A stretch of DNA of 64,000 nt, taken from an uncultured Spiribacter sp. (GTDB lineage: Bacteria > Pseudomonadota > Gammaproteobacteria > Nitrococcales > Nitrococcaceae). The notes beneath the pieces were generated by a model, which worked only from the letters and a program-made list of their open reading frames with translations, searched no databases and was not told the DNA's origin. The stretch spans positions 1-64,000 of the forward strand of contig CALGDM010000013.1 in the NCBI GenBank assembly GCA_937884605.1, written 5' to 3'. The stretch's first letter is position 1. Every line of letters starts with the position of its first letter. The position numbers were made by a program, and so were the translations under genes. Of this stretch, positions 48,391 to 55,836 are shown piece by piece.

Positions 48391-49148
48391 CACCTGCCCC
48401 CTGGTATGACGCGCTGCGCGAGTAGCAGAGTCCTGCCGGAGTGGCGCAGCAGTTCCGCTTCGAGGGCCTCGCCGTCGCGATGCAGCAGCAGGCGTTGACG
48501 GTCGGCGGTGCTCGGGCGGTCGATAGCCGCGGATTGCCAGCCAGCGGCTTCGAGCGTTTGAGTCAGGGCCCTGGCGGCCGCCGCGAGGGCCAGCGGGGTG
48601 TGGGCGTGGACGGAAGCGCCGGCGGCATTGCGACTCTGGAACTCGATCTCAAACCCGGCCGGCAGGGGCAGATAGGGTTCGGGAGGTGGCGAGTCGGCGG
48701 TATCGAGCGGCATCAGGCTGATCATCACGGCATGCCCCGCGCCAGTGGGCTTGACGGCCAGGCGCCGTGAGAAGCGGTCGCTGGCCTGCCAGAGCGTGTC
48801 GTCGCGTCCGTCACCGTCGGAGTCCTCGGCCTGCAGGACGCCGGGATGAGCCTGCCACTGCCGACTGTAGAGGGTGAGCAGGGCCGCGAGGTCGGCGCCG
48901 CTGCGGTAGGCGAGTGTGCACATCGGCAGTCCGCCGATCATGACGCGTGCATCGCGCAGTACCTCGATGGCATCAGCGGGGGTCCCCAGACTGTCCAGCT
49001 CGTCGCCGCAGGCATTGCGGGCGTTCACCGCCGGCGTCAGCAGCAGGCTGGAAAGCACGCTGACCCAGAGCCAACGGGGTCGCCAGCGCCGGTCAGCGAC
49101 GCCGGGGCAAACGTGCCGAGGGGGGAACGAAATCGGTGGCTTTGGCAT
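48390..49148 (-). CDS. Uncharacterised secreted or membrane-anchored tad operon protein
   Basis: A 252-residue protein I do not recognise. A hydrophobic segment (RWLWVSVLSSLLLTPAVNA) ends near residue 43 and is probably a signal peptide, after a long N-terminal part. The rest is periplasmic, with an acidic calcium-like stretch EDSDGDGRDD and a C-terminal half containing HAHTPLALAAAARALTQTLEAAGW. The ATG at 49148 has a strong AGGAAGGA site but overlaps the upstream gene by 56 bases. Its place between tadE-like and cpaB genes suggests a pilus-related role. Confidence 0.65.
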   Translation of the reverse strand: MPKPPISFPPRHVCPGVADRRWRPRWLWVSVLSSLLLTPAVNARNACGDELDSLGTPADAIEVLRDARVMIGGLPMCTLAYRSGADLAALLTLYSRQWQAHPGVLQAEDSDGDGRDDTLWQASDRFSRRLAVKPTGAGHAVMISLMPLDTADSPPPEPYLPLPAGFEIEFQSRNAAGASVHAHTPLALAAAARALTQTLEAAGWQSAAIDRPSTADRQRLLLHRDGEALEAELLRHSGRTLLLAQRVIPGGR

Positions 49149-49845
49149 CGCGTCCTTCCTTGAAGACAAAAAATCGGCCGAGGATCTGAGCCGGTGTCGA
49201 GAGCGCATCAACGGGTTCACTGGCAACGATCTGCTGCATACGCCGCTCATACTCGGCGTCTGTGGTGGCCTGCCAGGTGCGCGTCGAGAGGCCGCCCGCG
49301 GCAGTCAGTGTCAGCGGCGGACGGTTCTCGCCCGCCTCCAGACGCGGTTGTGCCCGAACGCGGATGCGATCACCGCGCAGACCGCTGCGCTTGAGGTCGA
49401 GCATGGCTTTGGAGAGTCCGACAAAAGACGCAATCGATGGCATTGAGTCGCCATGGGCAAGGCCTCGCACGGCGCGACCGGCTGCCGGCAGGCGGGCGAG
49501 ATCTCCGTCGGGGGGTGTCGACCGCTGCCGGTTGTCGGCGACGCGTAGTGCACCCGTCGGATCCTGCCACAGCGGATTGCGGCTCGGCCCCGCGCGCCTG
49601 AGCTGGTCCACAGCCACCAGAGGCGCGTGGTCATTGCCGAACACGCGATCCTCGATCGCCAGCTGGCGTCTGGCGTCGCTGGTGTTGCCGGCAAGGCTCT
49701 GCCAGGCGGCATAGCGGGCGGCGGCCGTGGTGCTGCGGTCCATGTCGGCAAGCCGCCCCAGATAGTCCATTGCCACAAACGCCGGGATCAGCGCCAGCAG
49801 GCCGACCAGCGACTCGGTGATCGCGCTTCCCGCCTGCCGGTTCAT
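49093..49845 (-). CDS. TadE-like pseudopilin
   Basis: A 250-residue protein with a single N-terminal helix following a TadE-type start (MNRQAGSAITESLVGLLALIPAFVAMDYLGRLADMDRSTTAAARYAAW). The Glu five residues into the hydrophobic segment is typical of TadE/TadF pseudopilins. The remainder is a soluble domain without recognised motifs. The ATG at 49845 overlaps the upstream stop by ATGA; the track ORF extends far upstream without support. Probably a minor pilin or assembly factor at the inner membrane. Confidence 0.75.
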   Translation of the reverse strand: MNRQAGSAITESLVGLLALIPAFVAMDYLGRLADMDRSTTAAARYAAWQSLAGNTSDARRQLAIEDRVFGNDHAPLVAVDQLRRAGPSRNPLWQDPTGALRVADNRQRSTPPDGDLARLPAAGRAVRGLAHGDSMPSIASFVGLSKAMLDLKRSGLRGDRIRVRAQPRLEAGENRPPLTLTAAGGLSTRTWQATTDAEYERRMQQIVASEPVDALSTPAQILGRFFVFKEGRDAKATDFVPPSARLPRRR

Positions 49846-51068
49846 GGCAGTCCCGGTGCCTCGAGACCGCTCAACGAGGCCTCCCAGTAGGGGTTGAAAA
49901 GCGTGGCGGGGTCCTGCCGGCTGGGGCAGTGCCGACCGCAGTCGTCGGGGACGCGGTAGCGCACCTCGCCGATGCTTATGTGTGCATTGATCGCTTCGCG
50001 GTCGTTTCGTCCGGGCAGCGCGGCGGTCACCAGCGCGGGAATGCGGATCAGGCTTTTGTCCCGCGGCGGCTGACGAAGCCGTGTGTAGCGGGCGACGCCG
50101 ACGTAGTTGCCGGCCAGCCGATCGGCATCGGCATCGCCACGGGCCAGGGTCGACCATGACTCCCAGCTCATTTTGCGCCAGTCGAAAAAGCTGACCTGCA
50201 GACGATCCCCCGAGCGCCAGCCACCGGCATCGGTGCGGGGTGGCTGCTGGGTCACGCCCTGCTTGCGAAAGCGCACGATCCTGAAAAGTGAACGGTCCCA
50301 GTCCCGGGCCCCCCGACCGAAGCGCGGTCCCCCGGACTGGGCGGGCCCCCGAAGCCAGCGGCTCAAGCGTCGGTCGTGATTGATGGTGGATCGCAGTACC
50401 CGCTGAAAGTAGCCACCGTCCCGTCCCGGCGTGACGCCCTCGAGTTTGAAGAATGCCGAGACCTGTCGGCTGAGCAGGCGCGCTTCCATCGCGGTGGCAT
50501 AGGGGTCGGGCATGGCCTCGATGGCGCGGCGCTCGTTGACCTTGAAATCGTCTCCGTAGCGCAGCGCGACACGTTGCATGACTGCGTCAACCCGCGCCGG
50601 CCGCAGCGCATTGCGCGCGCCGTACTGAGCCAGTGAAAGTAGATCCATGTAGCGGTCGGCGCTGACGATGTAACCGCGGGCGGCCGTTGATGCGGTCTTG
50701 ATCGCGGCATCGACGAGTCGTTGGGCCTCGCGGGTGGCCACACCGACGTAGGGCAGAAACTGAGCGTAACGGGCGATCTGGCGGGCCGCCTCGCCGGTGT
50801 AGCGCAACCAGCTGATGGTGGCCACCAGATGACCGACGGCGATATGGCTCGCGATCAGGCTGCGATTGGTATAAGCGATCAGATTGAGTCGTCGAGCGGT
50901 CCAGCTGGCACCGCTGTAGGCAGCGGCATCGGCGGCATTGACCACCGCCGATTCCTGCCCGATGCCGCGGATCGACCGGTGCGTGAGCACGATCGCCGCG
51001 GCGGCCAGCGCCAGAGTGGCCAGAACCACCGGCAGGATCTGGCCGCATTGCCGATCAGTTCTGCTCAT
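49842..51068 (-). CDS. TadG-like Flp pilus assembly protein
   Basis: A 408-residue protein starting with a TadG-like segment: GQILPVVLATLALAAAAIVLTHRSIRGIGQESAVVNAADAAAYSGASWTARRLN. This combines a hydrophobic helix and the Ala-rich NAADAAAYSGA stretch found in TadE/G proteins. A von Willebrand domain, present in many TadG proteins, is not apparent. The long remainder is probably periplasmic. The ATG at 51068 overlaps the pilin-like gene by 14 bases. Confidence 0.75.
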   Translation of the reverse strand: MSRTDRQCGQILPVVLATLALAAAAIVLTHRSIRGIGQESAVVNAADAAAYSGASWTARRLNLIAYTNRSLIASHIAVGHLVATISWLRYTGEAARQIARYAQFLPYVGVATREAQRLVDAAIKTASTAARGYIVSADRYMDLLSLAQYGARNALRPARVDAVMQRVALRYGDDFKVNERRAIEAMPDPYATAMEARLLSRQVSAFFKLEGVTPGRDGGYFQRVLRSTINHDRRLSRWLRGPAQSGGPRFGRGARDWDRSLFRIVRFRKQGVTQQPPRTDAGGWRSGDRLQVSFFDWRKMSWESWSTLARGDADADRLAGNYVGVARYTRLRQPPRDKSLIRIPALVTAALPGRNDREAINAHISIGEVRYRVPDDCGRHCPSRQDPATLFNPYWEASLSGLEAPGLP

Positions 51069-51348
51069 TGAAATTCTGCAGCGTGTCTTCCTGGCCGGCC
51101 CGATCTGCGGCGCGTTGCGAATTGTTGTCGGCCTGATCGACCTGGTCACTGCCGTCCTGACCGGCCATTTCCCGGGCCATGGCGGCGGCCTGGCTGGAAA
51201 TGGTGTCGCCGAATGCCGAGAAAATGCCGATACCGGCCACGGCGATGAGCGCGGTGATGATGATGTACTCCGACATCCCCTGACCGCGTTGGCGGTGAGT
51301 GGGGCGGGTGAGATGCGGGGCTTTCGGATGCGGGCGTTGGATGAGCAT
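51055..51348 (-). CDS. Flp-type prepilin-like protein
   Basis: A 97-residue protein with a class III prepilin site: RQRG followed by QGMSEY, matching G-XXXXEY. A hydrophobic helix IIITALIAVAGIGIFSAFG comes next. After cleavage the product would be about 74 residues, longer than a classic Flp (45-60), with a polar Gln/Asp/Asn-rich tail (GQDGSDQVDQADNNSQRAAD). An AAGGAGG site precedes the ATG. It is the best candidate for the major pilin in this locus. The cleaving prepilin peptidase must be encoded elsewhere. Confidence 0.82.
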   Translation of the reverse strand: MLIQRPHPKAPHLTRPTHRQRGQGMSEYIIITALIAVAGIGIFSAFGDTISSQAAAMAREMAGQDGSDQVDQADNNSQRAADRAGQEDTLQNFNEQN

Positions 51349-51403
51349 GGCGCCTCCTTGACTGGGCGTTGAACAGGCCGTGTGGAGATCAGCCTAGGAA
51401 CAA

Positions 51404-53239
51404 TCAGTCATGCCGCGAAGTACCGCCGGTCGGGGGGAGTCGCTGGGCGGCCGAGCGGCAGCGTTGCGGGCGTCGAACGGTGGCAAGCCAGTGGATCCCG
51501 GGTGCATCCACAGCGACGCGGGCGTCGCCCGCGTCGCTGCCAGGGAAGGCGAGGGGTGGCTCACCCGGCAACCACCGGATCGCGCGAAGGCCCTGGGCGG
51601 TGCGCTGCAAACCATAGGCCGGCGGCTGCATGGCGCTTACCGGCCCGTCCATTGCCATTAGCCCGGTCTGCTCGCAGAGCCAGACCAGCGCCTCGTCGCG
51701 GCCTGCCGGGACGGCATTGGCACCGTAGGCCAGACCGTAGGCCTCGCTGAGCCGGGCAATGGCCACACGGTGTGGGGCATCCCGCTCGAGTGCTCTGTCG
51801 AAGGCAGGATCGGGCGGCGTTGACTCAGGCCTCGGCGACGGGGCGTTGAGTCCGACGATGAGGGCGCCGGTGGCCAGCGCGATCACAATTGCGCTGGCAG
51901 CGGAGTGACCGGTGGCCGGTTGCACCCGCCGGCGCCCGAGTGTGATCAGTGCCAGCCAACCGCCACCAAGACCCGCGGTGATCAGCCCCGGGGCTGCCTC
52001 GCTGGCTGCTGGCCGGACCGGCAGAGGCAGCGTGACCACCGCTTGAACGCCCGCCGGCGCAAGGCGGCGTTGGCGGCCGTCCGGATGCAACAAAACGCTG
52101 GGTCCGCCGTGGGCAACGACCAGGACGGGGATGCCGGCGCGCGCGGCCTGTAGATGCACGCTGCGCCGATGCAGCCCTGGGAGCCTTCCGGATCGCCACG
52201 CCGGCAGACGGGCGGGATTGACGATCAGTCGCGGGTCATGGACCGCAGCCCGGTCGACGGCCCGGGGGTGCGCAGCGTCCGAGCAGATCAGCACCTCGAG
52301 GGCTGCCAGCCCGTTTTCGCCGGGCTTGGCGCCGGCGCTGAGGGCGGATTCGGCGTACGGCAGGGGAAAGACCTTGGTCCAGCCCCCGCGCGCGTCGCTG
52401 CTCGCCTCCTTGCCGGGTCTGATCGGGACCTCACTGCGAAGCCGCCCGGGTGCGTGATAGCGGTAGCCATGCCGTAGGTGGATCATGCCGCCGGGCGGTC
52501 TTTGCCAGGGCGGAGGCAGCAGGACGGGGGAGGCCGCTTCGGGCCAGACCACCCAGCGTGCCTCCACATCGGCAAGCGCGGCATGGGCGAGCAGGGTCGA
52601 TGTGGCGGCGCGTCGGTCAAGGGTCTGGACAACGGCAAGGCGCGGCGAGTCGGGCAGCGCTTTCGGCAGCGGGTTGGAAGCGATGAGCGAAAGCGGCACC
52701 ACACTCAGCGCAATTCCCAGCGGCGCGATCCAGTCGCGATGCCGGAACGGGCGTGTTGCCGCCATCAATGCAACAGCGAGCCCCGTCTGCCACAAGCCAA
52801 TGGCGCCATCCGCGGCGATGACGCCGGCGCCGTCGATCAGGCCGAACGGCACAACGGATGGCGGGACGAAAAGACTCAGCGAGGCGGGAATTCCCATGCT
52901 TCGCAGCCCCGCAAGCAGGCCGACCAACCCGATCATCGTGCCCGCGAGCCGTCTCGAACCGGTGCCGCCATGGCGATCCGCGGCGAGCCAGGCCGCCAGA
53001 CCGAACACGCCGAGAACGGCCAGGATCACCAGCATCGCGAGGGCGGGTTCGCGGCCTGCAACGGGGCCCAAAGCCACCCCCAATGGCAGTCCCAGGGCAA
53101 TCAGCGTATTGATCAATCGCGCGCGCTGCGGCTGGCGCATGCCCATCAGCCAGGGGACAAGCCAGAGTCCGCCGGCGGCTGCGAATCCCGCCGGTGGCAG
53201 TGCGGCCACTGCGAGCAGCCCGGCGAGCAGTCCGGTCAT
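51404..53239 (-). CDS. Apolipoprotein N-acyltransferase-like protein with C-terminal extension
   Basis: A 611-residue membrane protein. Residues 1-190 have about six hydrophobic segments. A nitrilase domain (about 198-410) carries an Lnt-like triad: Glu234 in WPEAASP, Lys289 in WTKVFPLPYAES, Cys319 in VLICSDAAHP. NPARLPAW and HLQAARAGIPVLVVAHGG match the region after the Lnt cysteine. A final membrane helix (about 448-466) is followed by an extra 140-residue soluble domain that I cannot identify (E. coli Lnt ends near 512). It lies directly after tadD, a lipoprotein gene, so a dedicated role in acylating a pilus lipoprotein is possible. It may not be the housekeeping Lnt. Confidence 0.75.
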   Translation of the reverse strand: MTGLLAGLLAVAALPPAGFAAAGGLWLVPWLMGMRQPQRARLINTLIALGLPLGVALGPVAGREPALAMLVILAVLGVFGLAAWLAADRHGGTGSRRLAGTMIGLVGLLAGLRSMGIPASLSLFVPPSVVPFGLIDGAGVIAADGAIGLWQTGLAVALMAATRPFRHRDWIAPLGIALSVVPLSLIASNPLPKALPDSPRLAVVQTLDRRAATSTLLAHAALADVEARWVVWPEAASPVLLPPPWQRPPGGMIHLRHGYRYHAPGRLRSEVPIRPGKEASSDARGGWTKVFPLPYAESALSAGAKPGENGLAALEVLICSDAAHPRAVDRAAVHDPRLIVNPARLPAWRSGRLPGLHRRSVHLQAARAGIPVLVVAHGGPSVLLHPDGRQRRLAPAGVQAVVTLPLPVRPAASEAAPGLITAGLGGGWLALITLGRRRVQPATGHSAASAIVIALATGALIVGLNAPSPRPESTPPDPAFDRALERDAPHRVAIARLSEAYGLAYGANAVPAGRDEALVWLCEQTGLMAMDGPVSAMQPPAYGLQRTAQGLRAIRWLPGEPPLAFPGSDAGDARVAVDAPGIHWLATVRRPQRCRSAAQRLPPTGGTSRHD

Positions 53240-53246
53240 TATCGAC

Positions 53247-53702
53247 TCATTCCCGGGGTGGCGATGCCTTGCCAAGCGCGTCAATTGCCCGGCGCAGATC
53301 AACCAGTCCCGGCTGGCCGGCGCTGACGGGGGCCAGTCGCTCGTGCTGATCGAGCAGAAGGCGGGCTTGCTGGAGGTGGACGATGGCCAGGTTGTAGGTG
53401 GCAAGGACATGACCCGGGTCACGGGCGAGGGCGGCCTCAAAGTGCTCGATGGCCGCGTTGGGATCGGCCGCGCCGTAGGCGATCAATCCAAGCTGGAAAT
53501 AGGGTGATACGAGCTCCGGGGACTGCTCGATGACCGACTCGTAGCCACGCCGTGCCCGCTCGAGATCGCCGCGCTCAAGGGCGGTATCGGCCCGGGCGAG
53601 GCGCTCGATGACCGATGGCGCATTATGGGTCGGCATGGCCACACAGCCTTGAAGCATGGCGGCGAGTGCCACCAGTCGGACCGAAGCCGTAAAGCGACTC
53701 AT
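53247..53702 (-). CDS. tadD: TadD-like TPR lipoprotein
   Basis: A 151-residue lipoprotein. The signal peptide ends in a lipobox, LQGC, with the acylated Cys at residue 20, followed by about two or three TPR repeats (RARRGYESVIEQSPELVSPYFQLGLIAYGAADPNAAIEHFEAALARDPGHVLATYNLAIVHLQQ). It is expected to be an outer-membrane pilotin or assembly factor for the CpaC secretin. Overlaps the DUF192 gene by ATGA and lies seven bases before the Lnt-like gene. Confidence 0.85.
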   Translation of the reverse strand: MSRFTASVRLVALAAMLQGCVAMPTHNAPSVIERLARADTALERGDLERARRGYESVIEQSPELVSPYFQLGLIAYGAADPNAAIEHFEAALARDPGHVLATYNLAIVHLQQARLLLDQHERLAPVSAGQPGLVDLRRAIDALGKASPPRE

Positions 53703-54073
53703 GGGTAATCCTTGTTGCAGTAGAAACGCTGGCCGATCAGGTTGGGCGGCAGCGATTGCGCGGCCATCTCGAGGGTGGCACGGGTGCCTCTGGGGGCCGG
53801 TACCCAGCGCCCCGGTGGCACCCGCGAAGACACCTTCAATACGGTAAGCTCGCGATCGAGCTGGACAACATCGATGGCAAAGCGCATGCCAAGGGTGTGC
53901 ACGCCGCCCCGTGCGATCAGCAGCAGGCCGCCGTCGGTGACGGGCGGATGCGATCGCCCCAGCAGGCCGATCAGGCGCGACATGAACCGGTCGGCGACAT
54001 CGACACGAATGCGCAGCGGACCGCCCGGTTCAGGCATGAAAAGGCAGGTGGGCACGGTGCCGCCGCGGCTCAT
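53699..54073 (-). CDS. DUF192 family protein within the tad operon
   Basis: A 124-residue DUF192 protein. Motifs: VADRFMSRLIGLLGRSHP, GGLLLIARGGVHTLGMRFAIDVVQLD and RVPPGRWVPAPRGTRATLEM. Many family members are secreted, but this one lacks a signal peptide. The function of the family is unknown. The start and stop overlap its neighbours by ATGA on both sides, so it is embedded in the operon and translated with tadC and tadD. Confidence 0.85.
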   Translation of the reverse strand: MSRGGTVPTCLFMPEPGGPLRIRVDVADRFMSRLIGLLGRSHPPVTDGGLLLIARGGVHTLGMRFAIDVVQLDRELTVLKVSSRVPPGRWVPAPRGTRATLEMAAQSLPPNLIGQRFYCNKDYP

Positions 54074-54960
54074 AACAGACCGCCGTCCATGAACTGCAGC
54101 ACGATCGGGAAACCGATGATCAGAAACGTCACCGGGAAGAGCAGCCCCACCAGAGGGGCGAGCATTTTGACCGGCGCTTCGTTGGCCTTTTTCTCGGCGG
54201 CGGCAAATCGCTCGCGCCGGCGCTGCGCGGCCTGATCACTGAGCGTCTGGCTGATCGCAGCGCCGGTTTCCTCAGCCTGGGCGATGGCTGCCACAAACCC
54301 ATGCACCGCGCTCAGGTCCACCCGTCGGGCCATGCGCTCGAGCGCCTCGAGGCGTGGGACACCGGTGCGTGTGTCGCGGTCGATGCGCTGCATTTCCGCT
54401 CGCAGCGGCCCCGGTTCAAGGTGTTGGGTGCATTGTGGCAGTGCCGCACTGAAACTCAGTCCGGCCCGCACCGAAAGCCCCAACAGCTCGAGCAGGGCAG
54501 GGAACTGCCGGGCGATCAGGCGCTGCCGACGCTGCCCATGATCGCGAAGCCAGATCGCCGGATACGCGTAGCCCAGCAGCAAACCGGCGAGCACCGCCCT
54601 TGCTCCGCCCGCGTCGACCGAACTGAGCACAGGCTGCAGAACGACCGCGGCGAATGCGGCGAGCAGGGCCGTGAGACCCCGCAGCACCATCCACTCGCCC
54701 GGCAGCACCGCATAACCCATGCCGGCGCGATCGAGCCGGGCCGCCAGGTCCCGGGGCGAGAACCACTGCGCCGGATCCACTTCGGCGTGAATCAGTCGGG
54801 CCAGCGGCAGCAGCAGCCGAAACAGCCGGGGTGAGGGATCACGCCAGCGATCAACCCGCGGCCCGCGGCGCACCCGGGCGAGCTCGGCGATGCCGACCGC
54901 GCCGCTTGCCGCGGTGAGTCCCAGCAGGCTGACCGACCAGAGCGCGCCTGCTTCAGACAT
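54070..54960 (-). CDS. tadC: TadC inner-membrane platform protein
   Basis: A 296-residue type II secretion F-domain protein. The central F domain reads RQFPALLELLGLSVRAGLSFSAALPQC and FVAAIAQAEETGAAISQTLSDQAAQRRRERFAAAEKKANEAPVKMLAPLVGLLFPVTFLIIGFPI, with membrane helices before and after. The start codon in the track is a TTG; the ATG one codon later (54960) is preferred and overlaps the tadB stop by eight bases. It forms the pilus assembly platform with TadB. Confidence 0.93.
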   Translation of the reverse strand: MSEAGALWSVSLLGLTAASGAVGIAELARVRRGPRVDRWRDPSPRLFRLLLPLARLIHAEVDPAQWFSPRDLAARLDRAGMGYAVLPGEWMVLRGLTALLAAFAAVVLQPVLSSVDAGGARAVLAGLLLGYAYPAIWLRDHGQRRQRLIARQFPALLELLGLSVRAGLSFSAALPQCTQHLEPGPLRAEMQRIDRDTRTGVPRLEALERMARRVDLSAVHGFVAAIAQAEETGAAISQTLSDQAAQRRRERFAAAEKKANEAPVKMLAPLVGLLFPVTFLIIGFPIVLQFMDGGLL

Positions 54961-55804
54961 CAATGGCGACCACCCGGCGGATCCAGACCACCGCCAGCGA
55001 CATGGCCACCGCCACGATGGCGATCACCGCCCAGCCAAGGGGCTCGGTGAACAGTCGCGCCATCATTGCGGGCTGCTGGAGGTAGAGCATGCCACCAATG
55101 CCGAAGGGCAGTACCATCATCACTCGCCCCTGCATCCGCCCCATGGCGGTCAGTGCCGTGATGCGCTCTTCAACCTGAGCGCGCTCGCGCAGCGTTTCAG
55201 CCAGCGTATCGAGGGTATGCGCCAGATCGCCGCCCACCCGGTGCGAGATCATGATCGCGTTGCGGAAAAGCGCTGTTTCCTCGGACGGCACGCGCCCGGC
55301 AAATCCGCCGAGCACGGTCTCGAGTTCTTCGCCCAGGCGCTGGCGGCTTAGCATCAGGCCGAACTCCTGGCTGAGTGGCGCCGGTTGTCGGCGCGAGACA
55401 AGCTCCATGGCGCGACCGATGTTGGTGCCGGCACGAAGCGAGCTGGCCAGGGTCTGCAGGGCATCGGGCAGTTGGCGGATAATGGCCTTGCGGCGGCGCT
55501 CGCGGATGGTGCGAACGCCAATCCGCGGCAGCGCCAGCCCGGTCAACCCGGCGGCCGCAGCCAATGGCCAGGGCAGCAGTAATCCGGTGATAGCGGCCAG
55601 TACCAGTCCCAGCCCCAGGGCGATCTGCAGGAGCCGTCGCGCGGGCAGATCGATGAACTGCGCGCGCAGGTCATCCTGCGCGGTGGTCCGGATATGCGAT
55701 CGATAGCGCTGGATGGCGGGGCCAAGGCCGCCCACCACTGCCACAAAGGCAAGGCTCGCGGCCAGACAGAGTCCGATGAGAGCAGGCAGCGCGGAAGACA
55801 TCAT
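54953..55804 (-). CDS. tadB: TadB inner-membrane platform protein
   Basis: A 283-residue F-domain protein, partner of TadC. It has two N-terminal membrane segments, then RQLPDALQTLASSLRAGTNIGRAMELVSR and FRNAIMISHRVGGDLAHTLDTLAETLRERAQVEERITALTAMGRMQGRVMMVLPFGIGGM, ending in another membrane segment. First gene of the tad operon. Two consecutive ATG codons (55804, 55801) lie directly after a strong hairpin that contains the only ribosome-site-like bases. Confidence 0.93.
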   Translation of the reverse strand: MMSSALPALIGLCLAASLAFVAVVGGLGPAIQRYRSHIRTTAQDDLRAQFIDLPARRLLQIALGLGLVLAAITGLLLPWPLAAAAGLTGLALPRIGVRTIRERRRKAIIRQLPDALQTLASSLRAGTNIGRAMELVSRRQPAPLSQEFGLMLSRQRLGEELETVLGGFAGRVPSEETALFRNAIMISHRVGGDLAHTLDTLAETLRERAQVEERITALTAMGRMQGRVMMVLPFGIGGMLYLQQPAMMARLFTEPLGWAVIAIVAVAMSLAVVWIRRVVAIDV

Positions 55805-55825
55805 GGCCCCGACACTGCCGGGGCC
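55805..55825 (-). promoter_or_regulatory. Hairpin touching the tadB start codon
   Basis: GGCCCCG and CGGGGCC form a 7-bp stem with a 7-base loop, in the 32-base gap between gshA and tadB, ending at the base before the tadB ATG. It covers the position where the ribosome site should be. It could limit tadB translation, or be a weak terminator for gshA; there is no T-run on the minus strand. Confidence 0.5.
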
Positions 55826-55836
55826 TCAGGGCGGGT

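Noticed and set aside
52478-53507. Plus-strand ORFs opposite the Lnt-like gene
   Set aside because: Arg/Gly/Gln-rich shadow translations; the minus-strand gene has membrane helices and a catalytic triad.
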